Origin: Mesostigma viride
Taxonomy: Eukaryota > Streptophyta > Mesostigmatophyceae > Mesostigmatales > Mesostigmataceae
Reading direction: 5' to 3'
NCBI GenBank assembly: GCA_009746045.1
Contig: RPFO01001428.1
Location: forward strand, 2,501 to 35,000
DNA length: 32,500 nucleotides
The notes beneath the pieces are model-generated. The model ran no database searches, was not told the DNA's origin, and saw nothing but the letters and a program-made list of their open reading frames with translations. Below, piece by piece: positions 1 through 9,802 of this stretch (position 1 is its first letter; each line of letters begins with the position of its first letter). Both the position numbers and the translations under genes were made by a program.

Positions 1-2
1 TG

Positions 3-194
3 CCTTTGGGAGCTGGCCCTCCAGGGGATTGGCCGCTCTATACCACAGCAAGCGGTGGTGGTGCGGGTGCTAATGCTGGCGTTGGCGCGCCATCCTCGGC
101 AAACGTCCCCCCGATGGCGGCCGGCGGCGGCATGCAGCAGGGATCGTCCGGGGGCATGCAGCGGAGTCACCATGGGGACATGGGTGGGGGATGA
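3..194 (+). CDS. Gly/Met-rich C-terminal coding fragment, unrecognised
   Basis: An open frame enters from the left edge and stops at a TGA at 192-194. The peptide has a plausible globular beginning (PPGDWPLYTT), then becomes rich in Gly, Ala, Met and His and ends in GGG. This would suit the end of a low-complexity C-terminal tail, or an exon whose donor lies near 178-185 (several GTGGGG-like sites). It could be an upstream exon of the DA2/Sip5-like gene at 2162-3876, which is on the same strand, but nothing proves that. No domain is recognisable, and a chance GC-rich ORF is a real alternative. Confidence 0.25.
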   Translation, partial: PLGAGPPGDWPLYTTASGGGAGANAGVGAPSSANVPPMAAGGGMQQGSSGGMQRSHHGDMGGG

Positions 195-675
195 CTCGTG
201 GCAGGGAAGGGGCGGATGCAAGTGGTGGCGGGAACAGGGGGCACCGCCATCAGGGCAGCAGCGGGGGGGATGGACGCGCAGGCGCGGCAGCGGGGTCATC
301 GCGCGTACGTGTCCTTGGGATGGCATCTTGGATGGTGGCATGTAGCTAGTCGACAGATGGCTTGTCACGTGGATGGGAGCACTTTGTGTACGCTTGCGAA
401 TGGCTCGTGTCTTTGTAGCTCGTACCTTGTGCTTGTGTCTTGGGTTGTAGCGCGTACCTTGTGCTTGTGTCTTGGGTGCTATCAAGAGCTTGGACGTGGG
501 AGCATAGTGGGCCGTGCCAGTGGGTGGCCCGTGTCGTGGGCATGTGAACGTGCCCCCTGCTTCGTGCGCCCACCCACCCATCATTCGTGCGCTCCCCACC
601 TGGCCAGTGTAATCGTGTCCCCGCCACGGGGGTATCTGCGTAGGGATGTCATTGCATGCATGTACGTGCGTACGT
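195..675. other. Gene-free stretch with a short perfect duplication
   Basis: No convincing gene is seen. A perfect 25-bp direct duplication lies at 421-445 and 453-477 (it begins CGTACCTTGTGCTTG). The open frames that cross this stretch overlap each other on both strands and have no recognisable sequence. Confidence 0.5.
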
Positions 676-692
676 TAAAGACTTGGTACCAT

Positions 693-758
693 ACTGGATT
701 CGAACACAGGACCTCTCGCAGGGTCTCCTGATCCATAGGCCTCCCAAATGATAACCCA
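693..758 (-). repeat. tRNA-like fragment (SINE head or tRNA pseudogene)
   Basis: Read on the minus strand this contains GCGAGAGGTCCTG followed by TGTTCGAATCC, a near-perfect pol III B box. The T arm can pair only with a bulged U. The anticodon and D arms are not convincing, so this is not a functional tRNA gene. A second fragment at 6959-7042 shares the GCGAGAGGTC string and a similar T-arm context, which suggests a dispersed tRNA-derived family. Confidence 0.35.
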
Positions 759-1112
759 ATTGCGAAAAAGCTCTTTACCGGAGAGCGGTGTAAGTGCGTC
801 CGAAATTTCCCAATACGAACCAGTGGAGTGAAGCTACTCTAGCCCCATGGGGGCGAATGTGAGTAGGAGTACTACTCACTGGCACGGCCGCGCCGAGCCG
901 TGGTCCTCCGCACAAGGAAATGGGCACGCGACTACGGTTGTTGGGAGGAGTCTCCCTAATCCTACGAGAGAGAGAGTGCATTTACCTCGAGAAGCTTGCC
1001 AGTTGCCACCGGGCGTAGAAAATGCTAAGTATTTCATTCCTTACATGTGGGGGTGGTTGGACGGTACCAAGAGGAAACATTTCTGGAATTCCGTCGTGGA
1101 TGCATGTTTGGC
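759..1112. other. Gene-free stretch
   Basis: No gene, RNA or repeat is recognised. There is a short GA run at 967-975, and otherwise complex sequence leading into the minisatellite. Confidence 0.5.
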
Positions 1113-1602
1113 GTGGGAGGTGGTGGTCCGTCTTGTTTGCCTCCATGGTGGGAGGTGATGGTCCGTCTTGTTTGCCTCCATGGTGGGAGGTGGTGGTCCG
1201 TCTTGTTTGCCTCCATGGTGGGAGGTGATGGTCCGTCTTGTTTGCCTCCATGGTGGGAGGTGATGGTCCGTCTTGTTTGCCTCCATGGTGGGAGGTGGTG
1301 GTCCGTCTTGTTTGCCTCCATGGTGGGAGGTGGTGGTCCGTCTTGTTTGCCTCCATGGTGGGAGGTGATGGTCCGTCTTGTTTGCCTCCATGGTGGGAGG
1401 TGATGGTCCGTCTTGTTTGCCTCCATGGTGGGAGGTGGTGGTCCGTCTTGTTTGCCTCCATGGTGGGAGGTGGTGGTCCGTCTTGTTTGCCTCCATGGTG
1501 GGAGGTGGTGGTCCGTCTTGTTTGCCTCCATGGTGGGAGGTGGTGGTCCGTCTTGTTTGCCTCCATGGTGGGAGGTGATGGTCCGTCTTGTTTGCCTCCA
1601 TT
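1113..1602. repeat. 35-bp minisatellite, about 14 units
   Basis: The unit reads GTCCGTCTTGTTTGC, then CTCCATGGTGGGAGG and a variable TGATG or TGGTG junction. It starts at 1126 and recurs every 35 bp; the last unit is cut off at about 1602. Each unit carries a CCTCC/GGAGG hairpin around CATGG. The only clear variable base is A or G in the junction, giving the order G A G A A G G A A G G G G A from left to right. The long open frames here on both strands are a by-product of repeats without stop codons. Confidence 0.95.
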
Positions 1603-1895
1603 GCCGGACTCGAGGGATCTGGTAGCTCGTTTGATGCTGTCGGTCAACTCATGTCCTGGTGGACGAGCCGTCTGCTTCAAAGAAGAAAATGTAAAGAAGA
1701 ATTTTGGGCCTGTGTTGGGGCCAGGCGAATGCCCGTGCTTCGCGCTTGCTGCTTGCCACTGGCCGACAATACGTCTCAGCCGGAAGACATTCTCATCAGT
1801 CTAGAAGAAGTCTCGCCTGGTATACGTGCGCGCAGTTCCCGTTTTGCCATGCACCAGTGACTGACAAGGACATGGGCCCCTGGCTGTTCTGCCCT

Positions 1896-2054
1896 TACAC
1901 ACACACACACACACACACACGCACGCGCGCGCACACACACACACACTCTACTATGGTGACCACACACAGTCGCACAATACTATACTATAGTGACCACACA
2001 CACAATACTATACTATAGTGACCACACGCACACACACTATACTATAGTGACCAC

Positions 2055-2089
<35 letters not shown>

Positions 2090-2131
2090 CAAGCACACAC
2101 ACACACACACACGCACACGCACACGCACACC
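1896..2131. repeat. (CA)n microsatellites with an embedded 28-bp tandem unit
   Basis: (CA)n tracts at 1896-1946 and 2048-2131 flank about four units built on TATACTATAGTGACCACAC, at roughly 1950-2060. The array lies immediately upstream of the first visible exon of the DA2/Sip5-like gene, so it probably sits in that gene's intron. Confidence 0.9.
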
Positions 2132-2161
2132 GATCATGTTTCCGATCACGTTGCCGGCAGC

Positions 2162-3876
2162 AGGGACCCGGGCGTCTCCTCTCTCAACGACTTTTTGGCG
2201 ACCCGCCTGTGGAACGACGTGCCGCTCTCCGACTACTTCCCCCAGAGCCTGCTCGAGGGTGCCGAGTCGTGGTGAGTGCCGGATGCCATGTTTCGTGACG
2301 GTGTGCCGAGTCAAGTCGAGTCAGGTCGGTATACTTCGTGGGTCAGTGTCATGGCAAGTGGCGGGGTTAACGTTAAAAGTGCCGAGACATGGTGAGTGGA
2401 GGGGCGATGGTTAGGGGCCAAGTGACAGCGCGTCTAGGGTCTGGGGGGGCTCGTGGGGGGAGGGACCTAGGCTTAGTTAGGGTGTGCCGATTTCCCGTGA
2501 GGGGTGGCCCAGGGTCCCGGTGTGCTGCCCACTCCCTTTTTCCACAGCTGCTCGCTCTGTTGCCGGCTCTCTTGTATCACAACACTCCTGTCCCCCTCCC
2601 CCTTGTTCCACCGCTGTCGTGTTGGTTGTGTCCGCAGGGCTAGCGACCTGCAGGTGGACGTGGAGGACGTCATGCTCATGGAGGCCATCTGGCTGTCCCT
2701 CCAGGTGAGCGGCCCGACATGAATGGTTACCCGAGCCGTAGACCCGCTTTCTTTTTTCCTTTCGTGGCGTTTTTGTTTCCTTTCGTCGCCTTTTCGTGGG
2801 CAATCATTGTGGTGCTTTGTGGGCTGGGATCGCGGTGTCACGCCGACCATGGCCTTTCTCTCTTTTCTCCTGCTCGTTCTTTTTTTTTTTTTGGCTTTTC
2901 ACTTTTACGAGGAGCACGGGCAAAGATGGTTGATTCCTTCAGTTTGTCCTCTTTGGACCCTGGTCTGCAACCCCCATCACCCTCCCACCTGCAGGACCAG
3001 GACAAGAACGCCCACCGGAGGAACATGCCCCAATCGCCGAGCCCTTTCTCGCCTGGCCTTCTCTCGCCCCGCGTCCACTCCCCGCGTCCTCCCCCGTTAC
3101 GCCCTCCCCTCACCGAGGCCCCTGGCTCCGTGCCGCCCGAGCCTGTGCTGGCGACCGCCTCCCAAGTCCATGCTTCTTCGACGACAAACGATACCAAGAC
3201 ACCGGCACCGACGCCCCCGGGCGACCACTCGGCAGAGGAGGCATCCACAGCCGAGCGGTCAGTGGGTGGCAGGTCGGCAGGCGGCAGATCCGCAGAGGAC
3301 GACCGCTCGGAGGAGGTTGAGCTGTTTGAGCAGCACGGAGCCCACTGGTTGTCGCCGGTCACGTCCGCCACCAACGCGAGCGATGCGACCGCCGCAGCAA
3401 GTGACGCTACGAGGAATGTGGAGACCTCGCCGTCGCCGTCTTTGCCCATGCCGATGACACACATCCAGAGCGCGCCAGGTGGCGACGCCGTGGCCGATGA
3501 TGCCAGGCAAGGGCTCCATGCGGGTGCTTCCGGTGGGGACCAGATTCGTCCCGAGGAGGCCGGTGCCGTCAGCCAGAGTGAATCTGATGGGGAGGAGCCG
3601 GAGTGGTTTTCTGAGATGATGCGGGGACTTGAGGGGAGTCGGACCACGCAGGTCATGGTCGAGGGTCTGCGCGCATCGGTAAATGCGGCAGAGGGAGCGG
3701 TGAAGAACGTTGCCATCGCTGAGGGTGCAGCAGAGTCAACGGATGTGGTCAGCAACGGTGGTGGCGCGGGAGGGATGGAGAGTGCGCAGGGTACGCGGCA
3801 GGCGGCGCAGGGGCAAGGACCCGCGGACCAGAACGCAGCAACCATGCAACAGATCAGCGGCGGCGCAGCAGATTGA
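2162..3876 (+). CDS. DA2/GW2/Sip5-like protein, 3' exons (partial)
   Basis: Three exons are proposed: about 2162-2271, 2638-2704 and 2995-3876 (TGA 3874-3876). Donors are GTGAGT at 2272 and GTGAGC at 2705; acceptors are CCGCAG and CTGCAG. The phases join cleanly: TG plus G makes Trp, then CAG is followed by GAC. The middle exon encodes DLQVDVEDVMLMEAIWLSLQ, which resembles the conserved MEAIWLS motif downstream of the RING in plant DA2/GW2 and fungal Sip5 ubiquitin-ligase-type proteins. The first exon holds the ordered string SLNDFLATRLWNDVPLSDYF. The last exon adds 293 residues, rich in Pro, Ser, Ala and Glu and low in complexity, with no second motif that I can see. The RING and the start codon are not in the window. 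The 5' edge of the first exon (CCGGCAG at 2154-2160) is the least certain junction. Family assignment rests on one motif, so it is moderate. Confidence 0.65.
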
Positions 3877-4376
3877 CGGTCCTTGCGCCGCTGCCTGCAT
3901 GGCCGTTGCGTGGTGTGGGACGCGCGTTGTGTATAGGTCATGGGAAACCCCCCCATGCACGCTGTATCATGGGGATGTTCGCAGCTTTTTATAAAAGTTC
4001 TTATCAGTGTATGAGGGCAGGGGCTGGGGTGGCTCCCTCACCAGTTTAGATATATTTCAACGACACGGGCGCACGGGATAAATTTGCCCTTTCCAGCACC
4101 TTATTTCCCTGGCGCCGGTGGCCTGATTGGGTTTATGTAGGTTTCTAGCTTCATAGGTAAAGCGTTGGCCGAACTTTCACGTAGTTTATCCATGGGCCTT
4201 GGCAGTGTATATATTGATCAGCTTCAAATGTTGCAGGCTCACTTCTTTTCTGGGGTGAGCTTTAGTTACTTCGAAACTTTTAAATTGGCCTATTTTCAAT
4301 GACCAGTTTTTTTCTTCCCCAGATCATCGATTAAAACAGTTGACTTTGTGTAGTTGTTGTGAGCATGTAGCCCTAG
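3877..4376. other. 3' flank of the DA2/Sip5-like gene; no gene seen
   Basis: The sequence is more AT-rich than the coding part and contains TTTTATAAAAG at about 3987-3997. No clear AATAAA or algal TGTAA signal was found close to the stop codon. No other gene is visible. Confidence 0.5.
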
Positions 4377-5323
4377 GTGGCCATGGGAGTCACGCTGACT
4401 GCCGGGCTCTCCCCCTCCTCAAGTAAGCTAGGCCTTCGAGCAGCATGCATGTCTCGTCACCCCCCGATCGCTGTGGATGTCGCGGTTATGGGATCGAGGC
4501 ACACTGGCTGCCGAGCTTCCCCTCCGGCCTCTCCACCACCGCCACCACGTACCACGTCCACCCTCCTCGCGCCTCCACCTCCACCGGGTCGCCACCGCCG
4601 GCCACCACCGCTGCCATCACTAGCTGCCAACCTTCTTATGCTCGACAAGCAGCTCGCACACCACGTCATCGCACTCGAGCTAGTGGCTGCAAAACACCGC
4701 AGGCCTCACCGCCCATGGCCAGGCGGTGAAGGACATTGGCGCCAGCTAGGCCAGCCCCCGGCGCCACTGACTCGGCCGGCGATGCGCTCGACCTCCCACC
4801 CACACCGCCTGGGTGGGCCCGGCGCCATGCTGCTGAAGCAAACTACCTCGATCCAAGTGCTCACCACCTCCGCCATCACTGCATAGCTTAAACAGCTGCA
4901 GGAGCTAGCTCCACCGCCACAAGGAGCTAGGCCCACTGGCAGCTCGACAGCTCGCCGCGCCTAATTGACGTCATCGTCAAGCACTTTGACCAGCTGCTAG
5001 GTGAGACCTCCGAGATCGACCCCTTGCAAAGCTAGGCGTTCATGAGAACGACATCCTTGCCCCCATGCATGGCTCTCACATGGTGAGGTCAAGCTCCTCA
5101 CCTTTGACATGCACCATGGCGCGGACAAGAAGCGGTGGCAGAAGCTAGATTGTCCAGGCTCACACGCCAGCCCCTGTGGGCATGCAAGCCCCCTCCCCCC
5201 AAGCGGAAGGGGCGTTTTGCTGAATAGTGTAGTTAGGATTTTGTTTTCTAGACTAGATAGCTTAGAGTTAGGTTCGTTCGATTACGTGGCTTCGCCCACC
5301 TCCACCCATCCAGCAAGGAATAT

Positions 5324-5654
5324 TAATTAATTAATTAATTAATTAATTAATTAATTAATTAATTAATTAATGAATTAATTAATTAATTAATTGGACTCGT
5401 GCTCCCGTTGGGGAGTCACGGAGCATTAACCCCGATGGATGGATGGATGGGTGGGTGCAAACAGTCCTACCGGAGTACCGGTCTAATCTATCTACATCAT
5501 CGACCTACAACATCTATCGAACAGCATCACTAACTACAACATCTATCTAAACAGCATCACGGTGCCCTAGGGGAGCTATCTGGCGTGCCGCCCGTGGGTT
5601 TGCACACGCGGGCGCTTCCCCACAGGGGGGGGCTCGTTGTCCTCTATGACCATG
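5324..5654 (-). mobile_element. Minus-oriented retroelement 3' end, 12-bp TSD
   Basis: AGCAAGGAATAT at 5312-5323 and 5655-5666 brackets 331 bp. Read on the minus strand the insert ends with GGTTAATGCTCCGTGACTCC, a CTCCC-CAAC-GGGAG hairpin (plus-strand 5402-5415) and a (TTAA)n tail that occupies 5324-5392. The body near the tail matches plus-strand sequence at about 25700-25880. It interrupts the 3' UTR of the LINE copy inserted at 5130. Confidence 0.85.
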
Positions 5655-5684
5655 AGCAAGGAATATGTGCTACATGATCTCCCA

Positions 5685-5752
5685 CTTAGGGCTTATGCTC
5701 ACGTGACGCAGTCACGTGTCTATCAATTAATTAATTAATTAATATAATATTA
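5685..5752 (+). mobile_element. 68-bp LINE 3'-end insertion, 11-bp TSD
   Basis: ATGATCTCCCA at 5674-5684 and 5753-5763 brackets 68 bp containing CACGTGACGCAGTCACGTG followed by an AATT-repeat tail. The uninterrupted site is at 6571-6581 in the neighbouring LINE copy. The insert is the extreme 3' end of the LINE family seen at 23591-24242. It splits the host element's own CTCC-CAAC-GGAG hairpin. Confidence 0.88.
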
Positions 5753-5952
5753 ATGATCTCCCAACGGAGACATGTTATAATTTAATTTAATTCAATTTTT
5801 TTATGGCGCGGACAAGCTGCTGTTCCTCAAGAGTCGCAAGGGGCTCGTAGGGACCTCCTATATGTACACGCTGGAGGACAACTTGACCCTGGCGCAGCGC
5901 AACTAACGACGGCGACGGGAGCTCTAGCTGGCCAACCACATACCTCGTCCTC

Positions 5953-6471
5953 ACGGTGCTCACGCATGGCGCCGAGGCGTGGACACTCACGGCAACACTG
6001 GCAGCTAAGCTAGACGGCACGGTAACCAGGATGCTCCGACAGGTCCTGAATGTCGGGTTTTCTCAGCGTAGGTCATTAGAGTCTTTGTATCACGGTATGC
6101 CCCGTATTTCGGATGAGATTAGGCAGCGTAGGATAGCATTTGTAGGACATCTTGCTCGCACCAGCCAGGTCGACACCGCCCTCGGTCTGGCCGGTCCCCA
6201 GCGGCTCGGCCAACCAGGGCGGCATATTTTGACCTGGCCTGGCCCCAAGAACATTCCTAAAAGGGTAAGGAAACATGCCATGACCTATACACAGATGTTG
6301 CTGGACGACCTAGTGGTCCCAGCCCAGTTTGAGTACCGCATCCCCTCTCTCTCCCTTCTCTGGACTGCCATGCAGGACAAGAAGCGGTGGCAGAAGATTG
6401 TCAAGGCCCACACGCCAGCCCCGGTGGGCAAGCCGCCTCCCCCCAAGAGGCGGAGCCGTTTTGATGAGTAG
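5953..6471 (+). pseudogene. LINE reverse-transcriptase ORF, C-terminal fragment
   Basis: About 172 codons are open and end in TAG. The segment THGAEAWTLTATLAAKLDG, then TRMLRQVLN, and later QRRIAFVGHLAR follow the usual order of the LINE RT C-terminus ((Y/H)GAExWTL, LDxxxxRMLR, RRxxFxGHLAR). The tail is basic and Pro-rich (KPPPPKRRSRFDE). A homologous fragment is at 23592-24149. The catalytic RT core is absent. Confidence 0.8.
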
Positions 6472-6625
6472 CGTAGAGAGGCTTTTCTAGACTAGATATA
6501 GCTTAGAGTTAGGTTAGTTCGATTACGCGGCTTCCTCCACTCCACCCATCCAACCTGGAATATGTGCTACATGATCTCCCAACGGAGGCATGTTATAATT
6601 TAATTTAATTTTTTTTAACCTATAC

Positions 6626-7544
6626 CTCCAGCTCCAGCAAGCAGAAGGGAAGAAGCCGATTTAATCTGGAGGCTGGGGGGCTGCCATCGATCTACATATA
6701 TTGACCACAAGCCATGGCGCAGGCGACCCGGCCCGCCACCGCGGCGGCAACCCCAGCAAAGCTCAGCCCGCCTAGGGAAACATACTAGTAGCACTTGAAG
6801 GCATAGTCATTGGCTTAGCTATATAGCTTGCGTGACGTACGTGGCCGGCCCACTCCCGGCCATGTGTATGTATTCTGATCAGGCACTCCGCAAAGGTGAA
6901 AACCATTTGCGTTCAGTGCCGGGCCGCGGAAAACGCGGAAAAACGCGATCTGCAAATGAATCCGACCGGAATCAAACTGGGGACCTCTCGCACCAATTTT
7001 GCTGACTATAGGACGGACGTCTCCGGTTACCATGGCATCGCCAACTTACACCTACAGTCATCCGCAAAAGTTCTCCTGTCCGGGGAGTGATGCAAGCCTT
7101 TCGGATTTGGTACTAGATAAATCACTCGAGATCTGTGTGTAGGAGTACTACACACGTGTCTGCACGCGATGTGTATGTATGCCTATGATGGGATATACAC
7201 TGGTCAGATCGATGATGTAGTAGCTAGCGCATGTGTTAGCCACATGTGTACACTTTGCATGCCCATATATGCAGAGAGCCGCTCACTGCTGAGAAGCCAT
7301 GCGTGCCCTAGCCATGGCTTAGCCATGATCATCTTCCACCTCATGCATGTCGGCGGCCCCTTGTGGGATCGTCGATGCTGCTGGATACATTGTGCTGCAG
7401 GTGCACCTTGTGCATGCACCCAGATCGAGCAGGCGGTAGTTTGCATGCACCCACCACCTGCAGGTTGTCGCTCAGAATGTATTAAAAACCAGATGCCCCT
7501 TCTCAGGGAAATGTGTTACATAGCCTCCCCACGGAGGTATGTTC
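6626..7544. other. Intergenic stretch ending in a LINE-type 3' hairpin
   Basis: No gene is recognised. It contains a tRNA-like fragment (6959-7042), many GCATGC-type palindromes at 7250-7450, and a CCTCC-CCAC-GGAGG hairpin at 7524-7537 followed by TATGTTCTTAA. That hairpin matches the 3' end of the LINE family, into whose tail the DNA transposon at 7549 has inserted. Confidence 0.55.
6959..7042 (-). repeat. Second tRNA-like fragment
   Basis: On the minus strand it reads ATGCCATGGTAACCGGAGAC (A-box-like region) and, further on, GCGAGAGGTCCCC and AGTTTGATTCC (degenerate B box). It shares GCGAGAGGTC with the fragment at 693-758. The stems are too damaged for a functional tRNA. A SINE head or tRNA pseudogene fits best. 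Confidence 0.35.
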
Positions 7545-7548
7545 TTAA

Positions 7549-9798
7549 GGGGTCCGGACGGACCTGCCCCCCCCCAAATTGAATACACATGTTTTGCACT
7601 CAATACCCATTCTGGCAATGCAAATTATGATGGGGGACCATAAATATGACCCTTGGGCATGCATCTGGCTACTTGTTGAGTTCAAGGCCCATCACAATAC
7701 ATGTGCACGGAGCTTTTTTTGGCGCGCACACCCCCTAAAAGCACGGATTGCCTAGGACAACCCCCCCACACTTGTGTACCAAACACCATATTTTTGTCAA
7801 ATCCCCACCCAGACCAAAGAATGGAGCTAATTTGCAGCACCAAAATCGCACGTCTGGGCATACTTATGCAGTTTACCGAAAAATACGTCTTTTTTGTGAC
7901 TAAAAAAAAAAAATCAAATCAAATACGCATGGGTTGGGCCCAGGGAGAAAAATAACTTCCACAGGGTGGGAATATCAATGGGACCAATTTTCAGCTCATT
8001 CTGACCACGTATGTGAACAGTTATGTTTTTGTATGAAAAAAAAAAATGCACGAAAATACGGTTTTATCCAAATGGCTGCACCAATCACAACCTTGCCCAC
8101 CACCAAGTGGGGCAAACAAGGTGCCAGCAAGTTATTTATCATGCAAACTATCTTGGAATCAAAATTCAGGTCATTCTGAGCTAGACTGATGGCATAAACT
8201 AGTGTCCTCAACTGCCACCCCTCAACCCTAGTATAGACTGGCATGAGCTCAAACATAACCCTTTTCATCACCTGCCCACCACAAATCATCAGAATCCTAA
8301 CATAGACGGCTGCCAATTGAGTTATACAAACAGCCACCAAATGCAGGATCAAGCTGAGCATGAGCCTTGAGTACTAGAGAGGTCATTCATAGCATGCAGC
8401 ACCACACTATGGTAGCATAGTTGGCAATCTTCATTGGTAATAACAGAAATGTTTAGAGGCCCAAGCAACGTTCAATAGCAACAGAAACATGTGGGATTAG
8501 ATGGGTGACTCGTACATGCTAGCCACACCCCACACCTCACCATGGTTGTAAACCATGCTCAACAATAAGGTGCATAAACAGCATGCTCATCTACACGTGC
8601 TATGCTGACTTAGAGTAGAGGATGATGCCTCAATCAACCAGCAATAATAACACAATGTTCTAACCCTGCAGGTTCACATCACCCCGTTCAAAAACCAACC
8701 AACAAAACAGAACTGTAAGCGCAAACACGAAATACAGCAAAGCCATAAGAGAAATGGCTTGCAGCCATCCTCATAAGCATGGCTAGCATCCTTGAGAGCA
8801 CATTGATTGTGAAGCATAGTGGCTGTGATCCACAAATCTAAAGAGGACACACACGTAAGCATAGCTTACACATATACAAAGCATGGCCAGCAAGAGAAGT
8901 ATAGCCACCTTGTTTCCCAGCACGTTGAGACGCACGGTTCATATGCTCGCCAGCTTGTTGCATGCCGCCCTCGAGGCATGCCGGGGTACGTGTTGAATAT
9001 GCAATATAAGCACTCTGCCATCCAAATCCTTCCATATATCATTACATTAACGTAGCAGCTTACCTTGATATTACCCAATCCTAGACAGGATTTCAGAGCT
9101 TGCCACGCATAACGTAAGCGAATCGGTTGAAAGCTGCCGGAAAACTAGAGACGTGCATGCAGCAAGCGGCGAACAAAACAACGCACCCTTCCAGGAAACC
9201 GTGCTGAAAGCTTAGAATAAAGGGATTTCTAAACGCAATAGACTTCGGGGGTAACCACTGGATAATAGACGTACAATGGCATGCTATCTTTCCTGACAAG
9301 GCGCGCAAGAAATGCCAGCCACCCATGGACGGGTTGACAGCGCATAAAGCAGGACCTGGCGTTTTCTTTCCGAAAATGACGAGGAAAAGTAATAAAATAA
9401 AAGGTTCTTTAACATTTTCAATCTCCCCGTTAATGAACGTTGCTTTCTGCATCGCTAGGGACTAAGAACCTTTGTAATTATCGCTGTAGGCATGTATTGC
9501 TGCTTATTCGTTGCGGCAAGATTTCCGGGCCAGACCCCCTCGCAAACGCGGATGAAAAATGGCATCGATCTCGTCAATAATGCATCTTCGGCTACGCAAG
9601 ATCATGATGAAACCATTGATTTGACGCATCTGCATAATTTTCTGCGGTCTTATTGCCATATTACTGCATTTATTACCTAACGCACGTCGCCATGGCCAAC
9701 TTGGCGCAAGGGTTACGCGCATCGTGCACCACAATTTCACGTGCCGAGTACCGGCGCGAATTTTTTGGCGCGAAATAATTCCGGTCCGTCCGGACCCC
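7549..9798. mobile_element. TTAA-flanked DNA transposon, 2.25 kb, 16-bp TIRs
   Basis: GGGGTCCGGACGGACC at 7549-7564 and its exact reverse complement at 9783-9798 are immediately flanked by TTAA (7545-7548 and 9799-9802). TTAA target duplications are typical of piggyBac and Kolobok elements; I cannot choose between them from the ends alone. The interior is AT-richer than its surroundings, with A-runs at about 7902 and 8037. Its longest open frames are about 120 codons, with no recognisable transposase, so the copy is probably non-autonomous. Near the right end TTTTTTGGCGCGAAA (9757-9771) resembles an E2F-type site. Confidence 0.85.
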
Positions 9799-9802
9799 TT
9801 AA

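Larger units (their letters stand above)
5130..5802 (+). mobile_element. Nested LINE 3'-end insertion, 14-bp TSD
   Basis: ATGGCGCGGACAAG occurs at 5116-5129 and again at 5803-5816. Removing 5130-5802 plus one repeat copy restores the ORF1 frame without a gap. The insert is a 5'-truncated LINE 3' end: it starts at the codons for KRWQK, matches 6382-6610, and ends in a TTTAA-type tail. The GGACAAG at the 5' junction also precedes this point in the full LINE (compare GGACAAGAAGCGG at 6376), which suggests microhomology at the junction. Two later insertions (5324-5654 and 5685-5752) sit inside it. Confidence 0.85.
4961..5925 (+). pseudogene. LINE ORF1-like relic, split by an insertion
   Basis: Pieces are readable in shifted frames: DVIVKHFDQLLGETSEIDP at about 4967-5023, then KLLTFDMHHGADK ending at 5129. 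After skipping 5130-5802 the same frame continues with LLFLKSRKGLVGTSYMYTLE and DNLTLAQRN, then a stop. The pattern of a basic stretch, a Gly-Thr strand and (D/N)LTxAQ followed by RRREL is typical of LINE ORF1 C-terminal domains, and a better copy lies on the minus strand at 26282-26569. Stops and frameshifts make it non-functional. Confidence 0.6.
4377..6625 (+). mobile_element. Decayed LINE with internal deletion and nested insertions
   Basis: A composite non-LTR retrotransposon on the plus strand. An ORF1-like relic (to about 5925, interrupted at 5130-5802) runs directly into the C-terminal part of a reverse-transcriptase ORF (5953-6471), so the endonuclease and most of the RT are deleted. 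The 3' UTR carries a CTCC-CAAC-GGAG hairpin at 6576-6587 and a TTTAA-type tail to about 6620. The left boundary is uncertain; 4377 marks the start of the Pro/His-rich ORF-like sequence. Confidence 0.75.

Noticed and set aside
693-758. Functional tRNA gene
   Set aside because: The B box is good but the T stem has a bulge and the D and anticodon arms do not fold properly.
1113-1602. CRISPR-like array
   Set aside because: The repeats are directly contiguous with no unique spacers, and the context is eukaryotic.
982-1804. ORFs of 100-230 codons across the 35-bp minisatellite, both strands
   Set aside because: They are translations of a stop-free tandem repeat, with no unique domain outside it.
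2838-3956. 372-codon minus-strand ORF
   Set aside because: It lies opposite the large last exon of the DA2/Sip5-like gene. The plus strand has splice-consistent joins and the conserved motif.
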